From positions 372,001 through 436,000 of the forward strand of contig JAHCAR010000001.1 of NCBI GenBank assembly GCA_019634795.1: a stretch of DNA of 64,000 nt, read 5' to 3'. The position numbers and the translations under genes were made by a program. Source of the DNA: Dokdonella sp. Lineage in GTDB: Bacteria > Pseudomonadota > Gammaproteobacteria > Xanthomonadales > Rhodanobacteraceae. Positions 20,801 through 29,119 of this stretch are shown here, one piece after another. The notes under the pieces are model-generated. The model was not told the DNA's origin, did not search any database, and was given only the letters and a program-made list of their open reading frames with translations. Within the stretch, counting starts at the first letter, position 1. Every line of letters begins with the position of its first letter.

Positions 20801-21753
20801 ATCTCGCCCCGCTGACCGGTCGCGGCTACATCCGACGGTTCCGCAACGACGGCAACGGCGTGTTCGTCGGCGAGGACATCCTCGGCTCGCTCAGCATCGA
20901 GCACGGCGAGGCGCAATGGGGCGACTACGACGACGACGGCGATCTCGACATCCTCGTCGCCGGCAACATCCGCGAGACCGATGGCAGTTTTGACACGGTG
21001 CTGCGCATCTATCGCAACGATGCCGAGACCTTCGTTCCGGTCGAGATCATTTCCTGCGTCTTCTGCGAAGGCTGGTTCGACCTGAGCGCCGCGACCTGGG
21101 CCGATTACGATTCGGACGGCGACATCGACATCCTGCTCGCCGGCACCTACAACTCCGGTACGCAGATCGAAGGCCGCGCCAAGGTCTACGACAATGTCGA
21201 CGGCAACTTCATCGATTCAGGCAACCAGTTGCCGGCGCCGCGCTCTTCCGGATTCAGCGGCGGCTCGTTCAGCTGGCTCGATATCGACGGCGAAGGCGAT
21301 CTCGACTATTTCATTGCCGGCTCGTATTTCGTGCCCGGCGGCAACGGCCTCATCGAGACCCAGATGCATCTGTACCTGAACAGCGCTTCGGGACAGAATC
21401 AGGCCCCGTCGGCTCCGACATCGCCCGGCGCGCAAGTGAACGGTGATGGCTCGGTCTCACTTTCGTGGAACCCGGCCACCGACGATCTCACTCCGGCCAC
21501 GGCGCTCACCTATGAGGTGCACCTCTACCGCGAAGGCGTTCCACTTTCGTCGGCGCGGAGGATTCCCGAGCCCGGCAGCCTGCGCGGCGCCGATGGCTGG
21601 ACACTGGCAGGCCTGCCCGATGGCTCCTATATGTGGACCGTGGAGGCGATCGACAGCGCATTCAACGGGGGGCCAGCCGCACCAGCAGCTTTCCGCATCG
21701 GCCCACCCTTGCCCGACCGGATCTTCAGCGGAAATTTCGAAGCGCCTGAATGA
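17854..21753 (+). CDS. Large secreted BNR / PKD / VCBS / Fn3 protein with RIFSGNFEAPE C-terminus
   Basis: A 1299-residue exported protein. Signal peptide: LAFAALLATLAAMPAAA, then QWTTESPLP. Residues about 45-670 are YCF48/BNR beta-propeller-type repeats with the Asp-box form S/T-x-D-x-G-x-x-W (TTDAGASWQQ, TSDGGASWSE, STDGGLTWQM, SLDAGASW-like). About 676-757 is a PKD domain (WDFGDGTGSTERNPVHAF). About 790-1145 has seven FG-GAP/VCBS repeats with the calcium-binding D-x-D-x-D-G-D form (DYDGDGDLDIV, DVDGDGDPDLV, DYDNDGDLDLL, DYDSDGDIDIL). About 1181-1285 is a fibronectin-III-like domain. The last residues, DRIFSGNFEAPE, carry the shared C-terminal motif. AAGGAG precedes the ATG. Likely a surface or secreted adhesin-like protein; partner unknown. 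Confidence 0.87.
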   Translation: MPIAPHISSIAAARCARAQPSRRPLAFAALLATLAAMPAAAQWTTESPLPTHLQIHGVAAPAPGRILIATEDDSFDDGGALFESGDGGGTWTQRAIPANLSDGLNGIVFLDAQRGWAWGNVNYRTVDGGASWHELPVLGSTYAMAFETPDFGIASGNFGRLISRDGGLSWQASPADISEYSFADAQTALGASATGLYRSTNAGASFAAVLAGDADDVEFLSPTVAVAIVDGAFRRSNDAGLTWSAGSSAQGRNRLFVVSEDIVLAWGRSGTFPDYDDRLFRSADGGQSWSDLGEVIPSDAFANGLAFTIVDASILVASNGAGDLSRSVDAGLSWAQVYAAPGPRPGFLDSGKPVFADAQTGYYGFADGLLVRTTDAGASWQQISSGSGQAVLALDRFSNGDLIGVGEGGRVLTRAASASTWLIRATLGNTDLVAVQVLGAQTVVAVNHDGQLYRSSDAGASWVAATTVPPGLSAAADLHFETAIEGWVIGQGFAGAALFHTLDGGATWTPVTDFQGSYAAIDFAGANGWAVAEFGILYRTSDGGASWSEVQLPGSGFSIQDVDFWDAGTGYVVGGSGYAARSTDGGLTWQMLPVPDSSANITDIALISANELWVSTSDGKLMYSATGGQNWALIDSGYAGLGSLGSLAVSAEGDAWIGGWRGLIMHFAGPPGPPLNQPPVASFDFVTTGLSVALNDSSSDADGTIASWSWDFGDGTGSTERNPVHAFATAGTWHVTLTVTDDDGDTDSTLRFIVVQQGPGGTFGEFTEVTPLDALFVTPQDEDFWVTSAAPADYDGDGDLDIVVLGYYVVYNVSAVDQMILLRNDGPLSPTQWHFTYIEVPLGSLSAGASDLAWGDVDGDGDPDLVAGSNGQTVLYRNDAGTLVPTDTVLPGYWEDNDQADFDLNSISWADYDNDGDLDLLLPSIWDDTTFTSHTALMRNDGAHGSGGWIFTEVDAGFGESDHAQSSWADFDGDQDLDLLVVHLAPLTGRGYIRRFRNDGNGVFVGEDILGSLSIEHGEAQWGDYDDDGDLDILVAGNIRETDGSFDTVLRIYRNDAETFVPVEIISCVFCEGWFDLSAATWADYDSDGDIDILLAGTYNSGTQIEGRAKVYDNVDGNFIDSGNQLPAPRSSGFSGGSFSWLDIDGEGDLDYFIAGSYFVPGGNGLIETQMHLYLNSASGQNQAPSAPTSPGAQVNGDGSVSLSWNPATDDLTPATALTYEVHLYREGVPLSSARRIPEPGSLRGADGWTLAGLPDGSYMWTVEAIDSAFNGGPAAPAAFRIGPPLPDRIFSGNFEAPE

Positions 21754-21761
21754 CTGGCGCA

Positions 21762-21792
21762 TCCGGGCGCCCCAGCATCGGCGTCGCCCGGA
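21762..21792. terminator. Hairpin between convergent genes
   Basis: TCCGGGCG / CGCCCGGA, an 8-bp perfect stem with a 15-nt loop, between the BNR/VCBS gene (+) and the universal stress protein gene (-). No T-run is adjacent, so its terminator role is inferred from position. Confidence 0.45.
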
Positions 21793-21798
21793 CCCTCC

Positions 21799-22632
21799 CT
21801 AGTGCGAGAACAGGACCGGAGTCGGTGACTGCCAGAACAGCCCCCGGGTGACGCCGCCGAAGACATGCTCGCGCAGGCGCGAGTGGCTGTAGCCACCGGC
21901 CACCAGCAGGTCCGCGCCCGATTCACCGACGAAGCGCATGATCGCCTGTTCCGTCGTCGTGCCCATCGATGGAATCGAGACGACGTTGGCATGGACACCA
22001 TGCCGGGCCAGATGCGTGGCGATGTCGGCACCGGGCTCCTCGCCGTGATGGGAATCGTCGACCTTCGGATCGACCACGATCACGTCGACCCGAGCGGCCC
22101 TTTGCAGGATCGGCAGCGCATCGTGCACGGCGCGCGTCGCTTCGCGGGTCGGTTGCCAGGCCACGACGACCTGCCGGAATGTCGATTGCGCCTTGTGTTT
22201 CGGCGGCACCACCAGGACCGGCCGGCCCGACCCCGTCAGCAAGTCGGCGAAAGTCGAACTCGCATAGTCGGCGCGATCGACCGCACCCGGGACGATTGTC
22301 AGGTCGGCATGCCGGGCATGCATGACGGCCACGTCGAAGCTCGGCAGCATTGGCGATTCGACACTGCGAACCTCCCAGCTGATGTCTTCCGGGCGCAGCC
22401 GTTCGCGGGTCTTTTGCGCGAGTCCCTCACCACGTGCCCGCTCCACTTCGTGCAGTCGCTCGTAGACATCGGCCGGAAATGTGGTCATCTCGAAGCCGAT
22501 TGGAATCGACAGCGAGACGGTCACCAGCGCAGTGAGATGCGCGTCGTACGCGCGTGCAAGTTCGATGCCCGTTGCAAGCGTGAGATCGTCCACCGCGGCG
22601 TTCGCCAGCGGAACCAGGATGTCCTTGTACAT
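21799..22632 (-). CDS. Tandem-domain universal stress protein (UspA family)
   Basis: A 277-residue cytoplasmic protein made of two Usp domains. Domain 1 begins MYKDILVPLANAAVDDLTL and ends RPVLVVPP; domain 2 begins FRQVVVAWQPTREATRAVHD and ends SPTPVLFSH. Only domain 2 keeps a full ATP-binding glycine signature, GGYSHSRLREHVFGGVTRG. The double arrangement is the UspE-like / two-domain type. These proteins help survival under starvation, oxidative or membrane stress. GAGGA precedes the ATG of MYKDIL; the longer frame upstream is not needed. Neighbours do not suggest an operon. Confidence 0.93.
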   Translation of the reverse strand: MYKDILVPLANAAVDDLTLATGIELARAYDAHLTALVTVSLSIPIGFEMTTFPADVYERLHEVERARGEGLAQKTRERLRPEDISWEVRSVESPMLPSFDVAVMHARHADLTIVPGAVDRADYASSTFADLLTGSGRPVLVVPPKHKAQSTFRQVVVAWQPTREATRAVHDALPILQRAARVDVIVVDPKVDDSHHGEEPGADIATHLARHGVHANVVSIPSMGTTTEQAIMRFVGESGADLLVAGGYSHSRLREHVFGGVTRGLFWQSPTPVLFSH

Positions 22633-22866
22633 TCGTCGGTCCTCGCGGTCGCTGTTGTCCAATTGCATTGGACCGCCAGGCGGACCCATGCGGGTTGACC
22701 TGGGTCAAGCAAACCGATCGTTTTCCGCAGTCTGCACAGCGTCGATCTGGCGGATTTCGAATTTGTCGGCCTGGCGGAGGCATCCTTCAAGGCAAAAAAG
22801 CCATGCAGACCTTATGGCCGACGATCGGAGAGGCATGTTCTCCGTGCGCCATGCCTGGGCCGATTC

Positions 22867-24036
22867 CTATCCTGCCGATCGCGCCGATCCGACAGTTTTT
22901 TCCATGCACGCCTGATAGCGCTGATCCACGCGCGTAGCGAACCACTGCGTCGTCAGCTTGCGCGTGATCTTGGGGCTTTCGAGCCGGATGCGCGGAATGA
23001 GCGCGCGCGCCAGCGGGTGTCCTTCGGTCCGCTCTGCGAGGGCGAAGACGCCACGCCAGGTTCGCGTATCCTCGAATTCGCTACGGTCACCCTTTTCGAG
23101 ATCGCGTCGAATCTGCGCATTGGAGAGGTCGAGGCTCGCAGCCAGCGATCGAACGGCAAGTTCGGTTGCACCGATCTGGCTTGCCTTGTCCACTCGACCG
23201 TGCCGGATCAGGTCGCCATCCAGCACCAGCGGGATGCCCGACGCGCGACTGACCGCATCCTGGAAGGCAGCATTGCGGCTGGCGTAGCGACCGGCGTTGA
23301 AATCGGCGAAGCGATAAAGGAGCTTCTCGTAGTGGGCCGGATAGGCGAGCAGATGGGCTATGCCGAAACACAGCCCACCGCGTCGCGTGAATACTTCATG
23401 ACGGATCGAGCCGTCGACCGGATACGGGTAGGAATGCTCGCCCGCGAATGCTTCGGAAAATGCCACGCTGACCTGCATCGGTCCGCCGGTACGAACCGGG
23501 TTGGCATCGGCAAACAGCCGCTTGCCGAGCGGCACGCTGCCAATCACATCCTCGTAGATGCGGCTCAGCTCGCCTTCGCTGCGAACGGCGGCGATGCGCT
23601 CGTCATAGCGCCTGCCATCGGGCGACTTGATGTGCAAGGCGGCGCGCACGGCAAGTTTCGGTATGTGCAGGTCACCGGCCCGCCGGTCAATCTCGGCACG
23701 CGCAATGCCCGCCAGGCCAGGCACGGCAGGATCGGCGTGGAACGACGACTCCTGCGCGATCACGGCCAGGCTCGCGCATAGGTTTGAGTCATCCGGATCA
23801 ATGCGCAACGCCGAAAACGCGGCGTAGATGTCGATTGCCCAGCCTTGTGCGTCGCGCGTTCCGGAAGGCAGCAAGCGCACGATATTCGCGCGCACCTCGT
23901 CCGGCCGCTGCAGGCTCGGCTGCGGTCCGTTGGGTGTCGCGCATCCGCCGAGCAGGGCGAGTAGCACGGCGACAAGCCCCAGTCGATTGATGCGCCAAGA
24001 AAATCCGCGACGTTCCCGCCGGATGTCCAGACTCAT
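22867..24036 (-). CDS. DUF1615 family lipoprotein
   Basis: A 389-residue protein. The N-terminus MSLDIRRERRGFSWRINRL is basic, then a hydrophobic LVAVLLALLGG ends at a lipobox LGGC, so it is lipidated. The body carries the DUF1615 pattern: AQGWAIDIYAAFSALRIDPD followed by NLCASLAVIAQESSFHADPA, where QESS recalls the lytic-transglycosylase-like 'QES' element, and a later GPMQVSVAFSEAF and SYPYPVDGSIRHEVF. The ES-x-F...GPMQV sequence order is like goose-type/lytic transglycosylase folds, but the catalytic assignment is my inference. No cotranscribed partner is evident. The ribosome-binding site is weak. Confidence 0.85.
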   Translation of the reverse strand: MSLDIRRERRGFSWRINRLGLVAVLLALLGGCATPNGPQPSLQRPDEVRANIVRLLPSGTRDAQGWAIDIYAAFSALRIDPDDSNLCASLAVIAQESSFHADPAVPGLAGIARAEIDRRAGDLHIPKLAVRAALHIKSPDGRRYDERIAAVRSEGELSRIYEDVIGSVPLGKRLFADANPVRTGGPMQVSVAFSEAFAGEHSYPYPVDGSIRHEVFTRRGGLCFGIAHLLAYPAHYEKLLYRFADFNAGRYASRNAAFQDAVSRASGIPLVLDGDLIRHGRVDKASQIGATELAVRSLAASLDLSNAQIRRDLEKGDRSEFEDTRTWRGVFALAERTEGHPLARALIPRIRLESPKITRKLTTQWFATRVDQRYQACMEKTVGSARSAG

Positions 24037-24334
24037 ACGCCACTCTCGTGTCAACCAGTCCGAACCATATGGGGCCCTGCTGCTCGACTGCAATCGCAGC
24101 GTCGGCATCTCAACTTCACAAGTTGACCCGACCATCGACGTGGCGTCATGACACGCCTTGCGCCGCAAACCAGATGAGCAGACCGGCGTGCAAGTCACCC
24201 GGCCCCGATAGTCAGACCCATCACCAATGGGAAGAGACACGGTGCTTGGGCGTCCAAAGACGGCATCAATGGCCATGCGACGCTTTCCACCTTTGCCACG
24301 TCTACGAGAACACAATCACTGCACAAGGAAGGAT

Positions 24335-25228
24335 ATGCCCACATTTTCAGTGCGTCTCGGGACAGGCACTCCACTGTTGCTGGTTGCCGGCCTGCTTGCA
24401 TGCCATTCGATCGCGGCGCTGGCTGAACCGGTTCCACCGTATTCGATTCGCCCTTTTTCCGGCGGAGGCCAAATCGCTCCGAGCAATCGCGTGTTTTCGA
24501 ATCCGCTGGTCGCGCGGGTGCTGGATGCCAACGGCGATCCCGTACCCGGCGTCACCGTTCATTTTGCGGCACCACATTGCCTCTTCGGAGGAGCCATCTG
24601 CTTTGAACCGTCTGCTTATCCGTTCTTTCCCTCCCACGTGTTCGATGTGGCCGTCACCACGGACGCCGATGGGCTCGCCAGGTCCCCGCTCGTCCAGGCC
24701 GGGAACCAGGCGGATATCGGAGAGGGGACGCTGGGTTTCGAATTCGTGGCGACGGTCCAGAATGCAATTCCAACCTCCTTCGCCATCGAAAGCGCCACCT
24801 TCATTCTGCTCCAAGCCGACATGCTGGAGTCAGTGCCGATAACCGCAGGCTACACCGGCTCCTGGTACAACCCGGAACAAAACGGGCAGGGTCTGACCGT
24901 GGAAGTCCTTTCAGGCAATCGCATGCTGGTGAACTGGAACACGTTCACTCCCGACGGATCGCAGCAGGCCTGGCTCGGCGGCGTCGCCGAGATTCTCGGT
25001 AGGCAGGCCGTCACTTTCGCAGTACGACCCGAAGGAGGCCGGTTCGCCGCCAACTTCGAATGGGCGCCGGTCTCGGTCAACTACTGGGGCAGCTTGACCC
25101 TGGTCTTCAGCGACTGCAATCACGGCCGCCTGTTCTGGGCCGGTGATAGCGGATTTGCTTCCCCCTGGGGCGTTGGTGAAGTGGCCCTGACCCGCCTGAC
25201 CTTGCCGGAGGGCCTGAGTTGCCCATGA
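24335..25228 (+). CDS. Secreted protein with Big_1-like domain and SWYNPEQNGQG domain
   Basis: A 297-residue exported protein. Signal peptide region: RLGTGTPLLLVAGLLACHSI, then AALAEPVPPY. Residues about 50-160 resemble a bacterial Ig-like (Big_1) domain: NPLVARVLDANGDPVPGVTV followed by TTDADGLARSP and GTLGFEFVAT. The last ~120 residues hold a module beginning GYTGSWYNPEQNGQGLTVEV with NRMLVNWNTFTPDGSQQAWL; I have seen this 'GxWYxPxxxGxG' module in secreted proteins of Lysobacter relatives but know no function for it. GGAAGG lies just before the ATG. Unlike its neighbours it lacks the IFxDGF tail. It is convergent with the histidine kinase gene. Confidence 0.75.
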   Translation: MPTFSVRLGTGTPLLLVAGLLACHSIAALAEPVPPYSIRPFSGGGQIAPSNRVFSNPLVARVLDANGDPVPGVTVHFAAPHCLFGGAICFEPSAYPFFPSHVFDVAVTTDADGLARSPLVQAGNQADIGEGTLGFEFVATVQNAIPTSFAIESATFILLQADMLESVPITAGYTGSWYNPEQNGQGLTVEVLSGNRMLVNWNTFTPDGSQQAWLGGVAEILGRQAVTFAVRPEGGRFAANFEWAPVSVNYWGSLTLVFSDCNHGRLFWAGDSGFASPWGVGEVALTRLTLPEGLSCP

Positions 25229-25316
25229 GCACGGAACTGGGCCAATTGCGCTTGTGGAGGCAGACTGACTGAGCCACCTGCTTCCCGCCGGGTCGCGCAA
25301 AGCCGCGCTGCGCAAA

Positions 25317-26342
25317 TCATTCCGACGGCATGGCCTGCTCGCCTGATCCATCCGAAGGGTCCGTCGGCCTTCGTGGAATCCGCACGACAAATTCGCTTCC
25401 GCCCTGTGGGCGACTGCGACAGCAGGCCTCGCCGCCGTGATGTCGGGCGATCTGCCTTATCAGAGACAAGCCTAACCCACTTCCAATGTTCTCCTCGGCT
25501 GCCCCGGCCCGGAAAAACGGTTCGAAGACGCGCTCGCGATCGGCCTCGTCGACCCCAGGGCCGGCGTCGGTGACATGCAGGTACAAGGATTCGCCGTCGA
25601 CGCGCAGGCGAACCGAAATCGGCGGCGCGCCGTGCTTGCGCGCATTTTCGAGCAGGTTGCGCACGAGGCGACGCAACAGGCGCGGGTTGCCGGACAGCCA
25701 CTGCGCGTGCCTGTCACCATCACTGGGCGGATAGTCGAGCTCGACGTATTCGAAACGCGCGCACTCCTCGGCCACCAGCGCGAGCAGGTCCAGATCTTCG
25801 ACGGCACCGTCGGGCGCCGGCAAGGCCTCCAGCCGACTGGCCAGGAGGATTTCCTCGATCAGGTCATCCAGTTCGCGCAGATCGAGGGCGAGTTCCGACC
25901 GGCGCTGGTCGTTCGCGGAACCGAGCAGCTCGATGCCCATGCGAATCCGCGTCAGCGGCGTTCGCAGCTCGTGACTGGCGTTGGCCAGCAGGCGCTTGTG
26001 CGCGGCCACCAGGGTTTCGATGCGTTCGGCAGCGAGGTTGAATCCCTCCGCAAGTTCAGCGATTTCGTCCCTGCCCTCGACGATGGCGCGCACGCCGAGT
26101 TCGCCCCTGCCAAAGGCACCGACGGTCTGCTGCAGGCGTGCCAGGCGATGCGTCAACCGGCGCACGAACGGATACGAACCGAGGCCGATGAACAGGGCCA
26201 TGAGCAGGAACAGGATCACCCAAAGCGGCAGCGGCAGCGGCTCAGCCACGCTGTGACGCATGGTCACGCCGAAGAACGCGAACAGGATCAACGCGGCGAC
26301 GAGGACCAGATAGAAGCGATGGAAAAGCGGGAACCGGCGCAT
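25317..26342 (-). CDS. Sensor histidine kinase, CpxA-like position
   Basis: A 341-residue inner-membrane kinase. Two membrane segments flank a very short periplasmic loop (FYLVLVAALILFAFFGV, then MRHSVAEPLP, then LPLWVILFLLMALFIGLG). A HAMP domain follows (RRLTHRLARLQQTVGAFGRG), then HisKA with the phosphoacceptor H124 in NASHELRTPLTRIRMG, the N box LVRNLLENARKHGA, and the G boxes DAGPGV and GSGLGLSL. The start is 7 nt after the stop of the response regulator; an ATG 33 nt upstream would overlap it and cannot be excluded. The tiny sensor loop suggests that the signal comes through a partner, probably the CpxP-like protein of the same operon. Confidence 0.92.
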   Translation of the reverse strand: MRRFPLFHRFYLVLVAALILFAFFGVTMRHSVAEPLPLPLWVILFLLMALFIGLGSYPFVRRLTHRLARLQQTVGAFGRGELGVRAIVEGRDEIAELAEGFNLAAERIETLVAAHKRLLANASHELRTPLTRIRMGIELLGSANDQRRSELALDLRELDDLIEEILLASRLEALPAPDGAVEDLDLLALVAEECARFEYVELDYPPSDGDRHAQWLSGNPRLLRRLVRNLLENARKHGAPPISVRLRVDGESLYLHVTDAGPGVDEADRERVFEPFFRAGAAEENIGSGLGLSLIRQIARHHGGEACCRSRPQGGSEFVVRIPRRPTDPSDGSGEQAMPSE

Positions 26343-26349
26343 CGACGGC

Positions 26350-27054
26350 TCAGTCCTGCGTTCTGGCAAAGACATAGCCTGCCCCGCGCAACGTGAGGAT
26401 CCGCTGCGGCCGTTTTGGATCATCCTCGATGGCTGCCCGAAGTTTCGAAACATGCACGTCGATCGAACGGTCGAAACCCTCCGCCCTCGAGCCATGCAGC
26501 GCATCGAGCAGCCAGTCCCGGCTGAGCACGCGACCGGCGTGCCGGGCCAGCAGGCTGAGCAGGGCGAACTGGTGCGCAGTCAGGGTCCGCGGTTCGCCAT
26601 CCAGCCGTACCTGGTAGGTATCGCAGTCGATCTCGAGCCGGCCGAAGCGCAGCACCGACTCCCCGCGTCCGGACTGTTCCCGTTCCGATCGTCGAAGGAT
26701 CGCACGCAGGCGGGCCAGCAATTCGCGCGGCTCGAACGGTTTCGGCAGATAGTCGTCGGCGCCCAGCTCGAGTCCGACGATGCGATCGGCCGCATCGCCA
26801 CGGGCCGTGAGCATGATGATCGGCAGGGCGCCGAGCCCGGACTGCATGCGGATTTCGCGACACAGATCCAGCCCGTCGATATCCGGCAGGGTCAGGTCGA
26901 GCACCAGGGCGTCGAAGCCGCCAGTCCTGAGCCGTTCGAGGGCGCGACGCCCGAGCGTCTCGCCGTGCACGGAGAAACCGGCCTGGCCGAGATATTCGGC
27001 AATCATCCCGGCCAGGCGCCGGTCATCCTCGAGCAGCAGAACTTGAACCGTCAT
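26350..27054 (-). CDS. OmpR-family response regulator, CpxR-like position
   Basis: A 234-residue two-domain regulator. The receiver domain has the acidic pair E9-D10-D11, the phosphoacceptor D53 (LVLDLTLPDIDG), T83 and K105 (LPKPFEP). The C-terminal winged helix has GEPRTLTAHQFALLSLLARH and ends with the recognition part DVHVSKLRAAIEDDPKRPQR and TLRGAGYVF. It lies between the CpxP/Spy-like gene (41-nt gap) and the histidine kinase (7-nt gap) on one strand, so the three form an operon. It should bind DNA after phosphorylation, likely including its own promoter; the exact regulon is not visible. Confidence 0.95.
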   Translation of the reverse strand: MTVQVLLLEDDRRLAGMIAEYLGQAGFSVHGETLGRRALERLRTGGFDALVLDLTLPDIDGLDLCREIRMQSGLGALPIIMLTARGDAADRIVGLELGADDYLPKPFEPRELLARLRAILRRSEREQSGRGESVLRFGRLEIDCDTYQVRLDGEPRTLTAHQFALLSLLARHAGRVLSRDWLLDALHGSRAEGFDRSIDVHVSKLRAAIEDDPKRPQRILTLRGAGYVFARTQD

Positions 27055-27095
27055 TGCGGACTCATCTGACGCCTGCGGCAGGCGCGCAACGCAGC

Positions 27096-27575
27096 TTACT
27101 GCTCCGCGTGGCCCTTGCGCGAGAACATCTGGCGCTGCTCAGGCGTCAGCGCAGCGGCAGCATCGCCGAGAAACTGCATGTAGCGGGTCGCACTCGCCCC
27201 GATCGCCTTGGCCTGCCCGGCCTGGATGCGCGCAAAGCCGGCGCGGTCGAAATCGGCGGCGGTCAGACTGTCGTGCAACTGTTGCTGACCCTGCTGAAAT
27301 GAAGCCGACATCGCGTCCAGTTCCTTCGCCGCCGCCTCGCTTATCGGCGTAACCGGACAATCGAGCGTGGCCTTGATCGTGGCGCAGACATGCTCGCCGA
27401 GCTCGCGCGCTCGTTGCGCCAGTTCATCGGGACTGCCGGCAATGGAATGCCGGCCGTGCTCATGCATGGCATGCCCCTGCATGTGGCCGGCGTGCGCATA
27501 GAGTCCGGTACCTCCGACGCCGACCAGCGCGCCGACGAGCAGGCCCAGGGAAAGCTTGTTGTTGACGAATTTCAT
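27096..27575 (-). CDS. Periplasmic CpxP/Spy-like protein (LTxxQ family)
   Basis: A 159-residue exported protein. Signal sequence: KLSLGLLVGALVGVGGTGLY, then AHAGHMQGHAMHEHGRHS, a histidine- and methionine-rich stretch that could bind metal. The helical body ends with ALTPEQRQMFSRKGHAEQ, the LTxxQ motif of CpxP/Spy proteins, and also shows 'ELDAMSASFQQGQQQLHDSL'. Spy and CpxP act as periplasmic chaperones and CpxP damps its kinase. Being the first gene of the operon with a response regulator and a short-loop kinase, it likely plays the CpxP role here. GGAG lies upstream of the ATG. The family link is by motif and context. Confidence 0.8.
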   Translation of the reverse strand: MKFVNNKLSLGLLVGALVGVGGTGLYAHAGHMQGHAMHEHGRHSIAGSPDELAQRARELGEHVCATIKATLDCPVTPISEAAAKELDAMSASFQQGQQQLHDSLTAADFDRAGFARIQAGQAKAIGASATRYMQFLGDAAAALTPEQRQMFSRKGHAEQ

Positions 27576-28093
27576 GATCAGCGGCTCCACGAGTTGGGAA
27601 GAATTGCGAAACCCACTGTGGACCCAGCCCATTAGCGCTTGATGTAGCCACTGTTAAGAAGTGCGAAGAACGGCGATTGGCCAATGGCCACTTTCTCAGG
27701 CCGGCAAACAGATCGCGGCGGAGGCAGACCAAGGGCCTGGGCAATTCCGGTCCGCCGGAAGGCCGACGGGCATGCACCATTCATGCGGGTGCCGTTGCCC
27801 GTTTCGTCCTCGAAAATTCCGCTCTTCGCACGGCCGTTCCGTGTCTTTTCAACGCCCCGGGGCAAGCAGGATTGGCCAACCTCGTTTGACTTGACCCCAA
27901 TGTTCGCCTCCGAGCGATAAAGACGGCTGTGAACGTCGCTGGCTGCCAGGGTGCCTGCGCCACGGATGCCAGCATTTCAGCCAGTTCGCCACGAACCCAT
28001 GTTGCAGGCGCGAGGCCGGCGGGACTGCGTCAGTCTGAAACCCGCACCGTACTGCCACCCCGAATGCATTTGTCCAGAAGAGGAGAGCATCCG
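27576..28093. other. Divergent intergenic region of the two-component operon
   Basis: 518 nt between the CpxP-like gene and the Sel1-repeat gene. The promoters of both genes should be here. I find no tandem GTAAA boxes of the enterobacterial CpxR type, and no gene with a ribosome-binding site. The plus-strand start is preceded by AGGAGA. Confidence 0.5.
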
Positions 28094-28939
28094 ATGAGCG
28101 ATCCATCACGGCTTCTTGCAGGAATGTTTGCACTGCTGCTTTTCCCTTCCGACCCGATATTCGCGCAAACGGGACTCGGGGCGGAGGTATCAACCAGCAA
28201 GCCCGCCGCGGGCGGTGCCGATTCGTCCGCTATCGTCGAGAAAATGGGCGGCAATGAAACACCCGACAGTGCCCGTCCGGGACTTTACTTCTTCAACAAG
28301 GCAGTCAAGGCGTTCGAGAAAGGCCAGTACACTTTTGCGATCGAGATGTACGAGGTCGCCGCTTCGTACGCGTACAAGCCCGCGCAATTCAATCTCGCGG
28401 TCATGTATGCCCAGGGCCAGGGCGTTCCGGCCAACTTGCCCCGGGCGCTGGCTTGGGCAGCCCTGGCCGCCGAACGCAACGACAAACACTATGTCGCGGC
28501 ACGCAACGCCATTTCCGCGGCACTGGCGCCGAAACAGGTCGACGAGGCCGAGCTGCTGCTCAAGGAACTGATGCCGAAGTACGCGGATGATGTCGCGATG
28601 AAACGCGCCAAGTCGCGATGGAAGGACGCCAAGCTGGTTGCGACCGGATCCCGCCTGGGATTCGTCGGTGGGCTAAAGGTGGGAGACCCCGGGAATATTC
28701 GAGGCACATCGCAAAAGCACGAGATCACCGACCAGACATCCGCCAGCGTCGGTACAACGGTCTCGGATGTGCTGGGAGGCAAGCAGATCGACGGCTCGAT
28801 CGTCTATCGGGAACTGCTGAAGACCAACTCCCCCTACGATGCGAGGCTCGAGGAACAGACTGGCGTCGTAAAAGTCGGCGACCTCGAGGCCAAGCCCGGG
28901 GAACCACCGGCGTCGACTGCGGAACCCGCGGAGCACTGA
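28094..28939 (+). CDS. Exported Sel1/TPR-repeat protein
   Basis: A 281-residue protein with a signal peptide (PSRLLAGMFALLLFPSDPIF, then AQTGLG). Residues about 75-140 hold one or two Sel1/TPR-like helices: KAVKAFEKGQYTFAIEMYEV, YKPAQFNLAVMYAQGQGVPA and ANLPRALAWAALAAERND, the last being the classical Sel1 'A-x-x-W-x-x-x-A-A' form. The C-terminal part is low-complexity and ends PASTAEPAEH. Sel1 proteins in the periplasm usually serve protein-protein contacts. AGGAGA is eight bases before the ATG. No partner gene is evident beside it. Confidence 0.78.
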   Translation: MSDPSRLLAGMFALLLFPSDPIFAQTGLGAEVSTSKPAAGGADSSAIVEKMGGNETPDSARPGLYFFNKAVKAFEKGQYTFAIEMYEVAASYAYKPAQFNLAVMYAQGQGVPANLPRALAWAALAAERNDKHYVAARNAISAALAPKQVDEAELLLKELMPKYADDVAMKRAKSRWKDAKLVATGSRLGFVGGLKVGDPGNIRGTSQKHEITDQTSASVGTTVSDVLGGKQIDGSIVYRELLKTNSPYDARLEEQTGVVKVGDLEAKPGEPPASTAEPAEH

Positions 28940-29119
28940 GCTGCGGCCGTTTCCGTATCCGAGGATCGGCATCGCCGGCCGAGGCATCGGGAAATTGCCA
29001 ACTCATAGTTGATGGAAGGGTGCGCCAACTGGCGCTCCTGCCATCGGCCGCCGAGCCCGTGGAGTCCTTCATCCAAATGGAGATATGGCATTCCTGGCGA
29101 GCCGGACTGCAAGAGCGAA

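Noticed and set aside
17998-20916. A 972-codon minus-strand open frame opposite the BNR/VCBS gene
   Set aside because: Arises from the GAC/GGC-rich repeats on the plus strand; no start signal or protein features.
22867-24036. DUF1615 protein as a confirmed lytic transglycosylase
   Set aside because: The QESS and GPMQV order is suggestive, but the key catalytic context is not certain, so only the family name is used.
24165-24225. GCAAACC ... GCAAG ... CCGG segment resembling a GEMM cyclic-di-GMP riboswitch upstream of 24335
   Set aside because: It lacks the GNRA tetraloop hairpin and its tetraloop receptor, and the P1 helix does not close.
27576-28093. CpxR-type GTAAA boxes upstream of the CpxP-like gene
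   Set aside because: No tandem GTAAA with five-base spacing was found on either strand.
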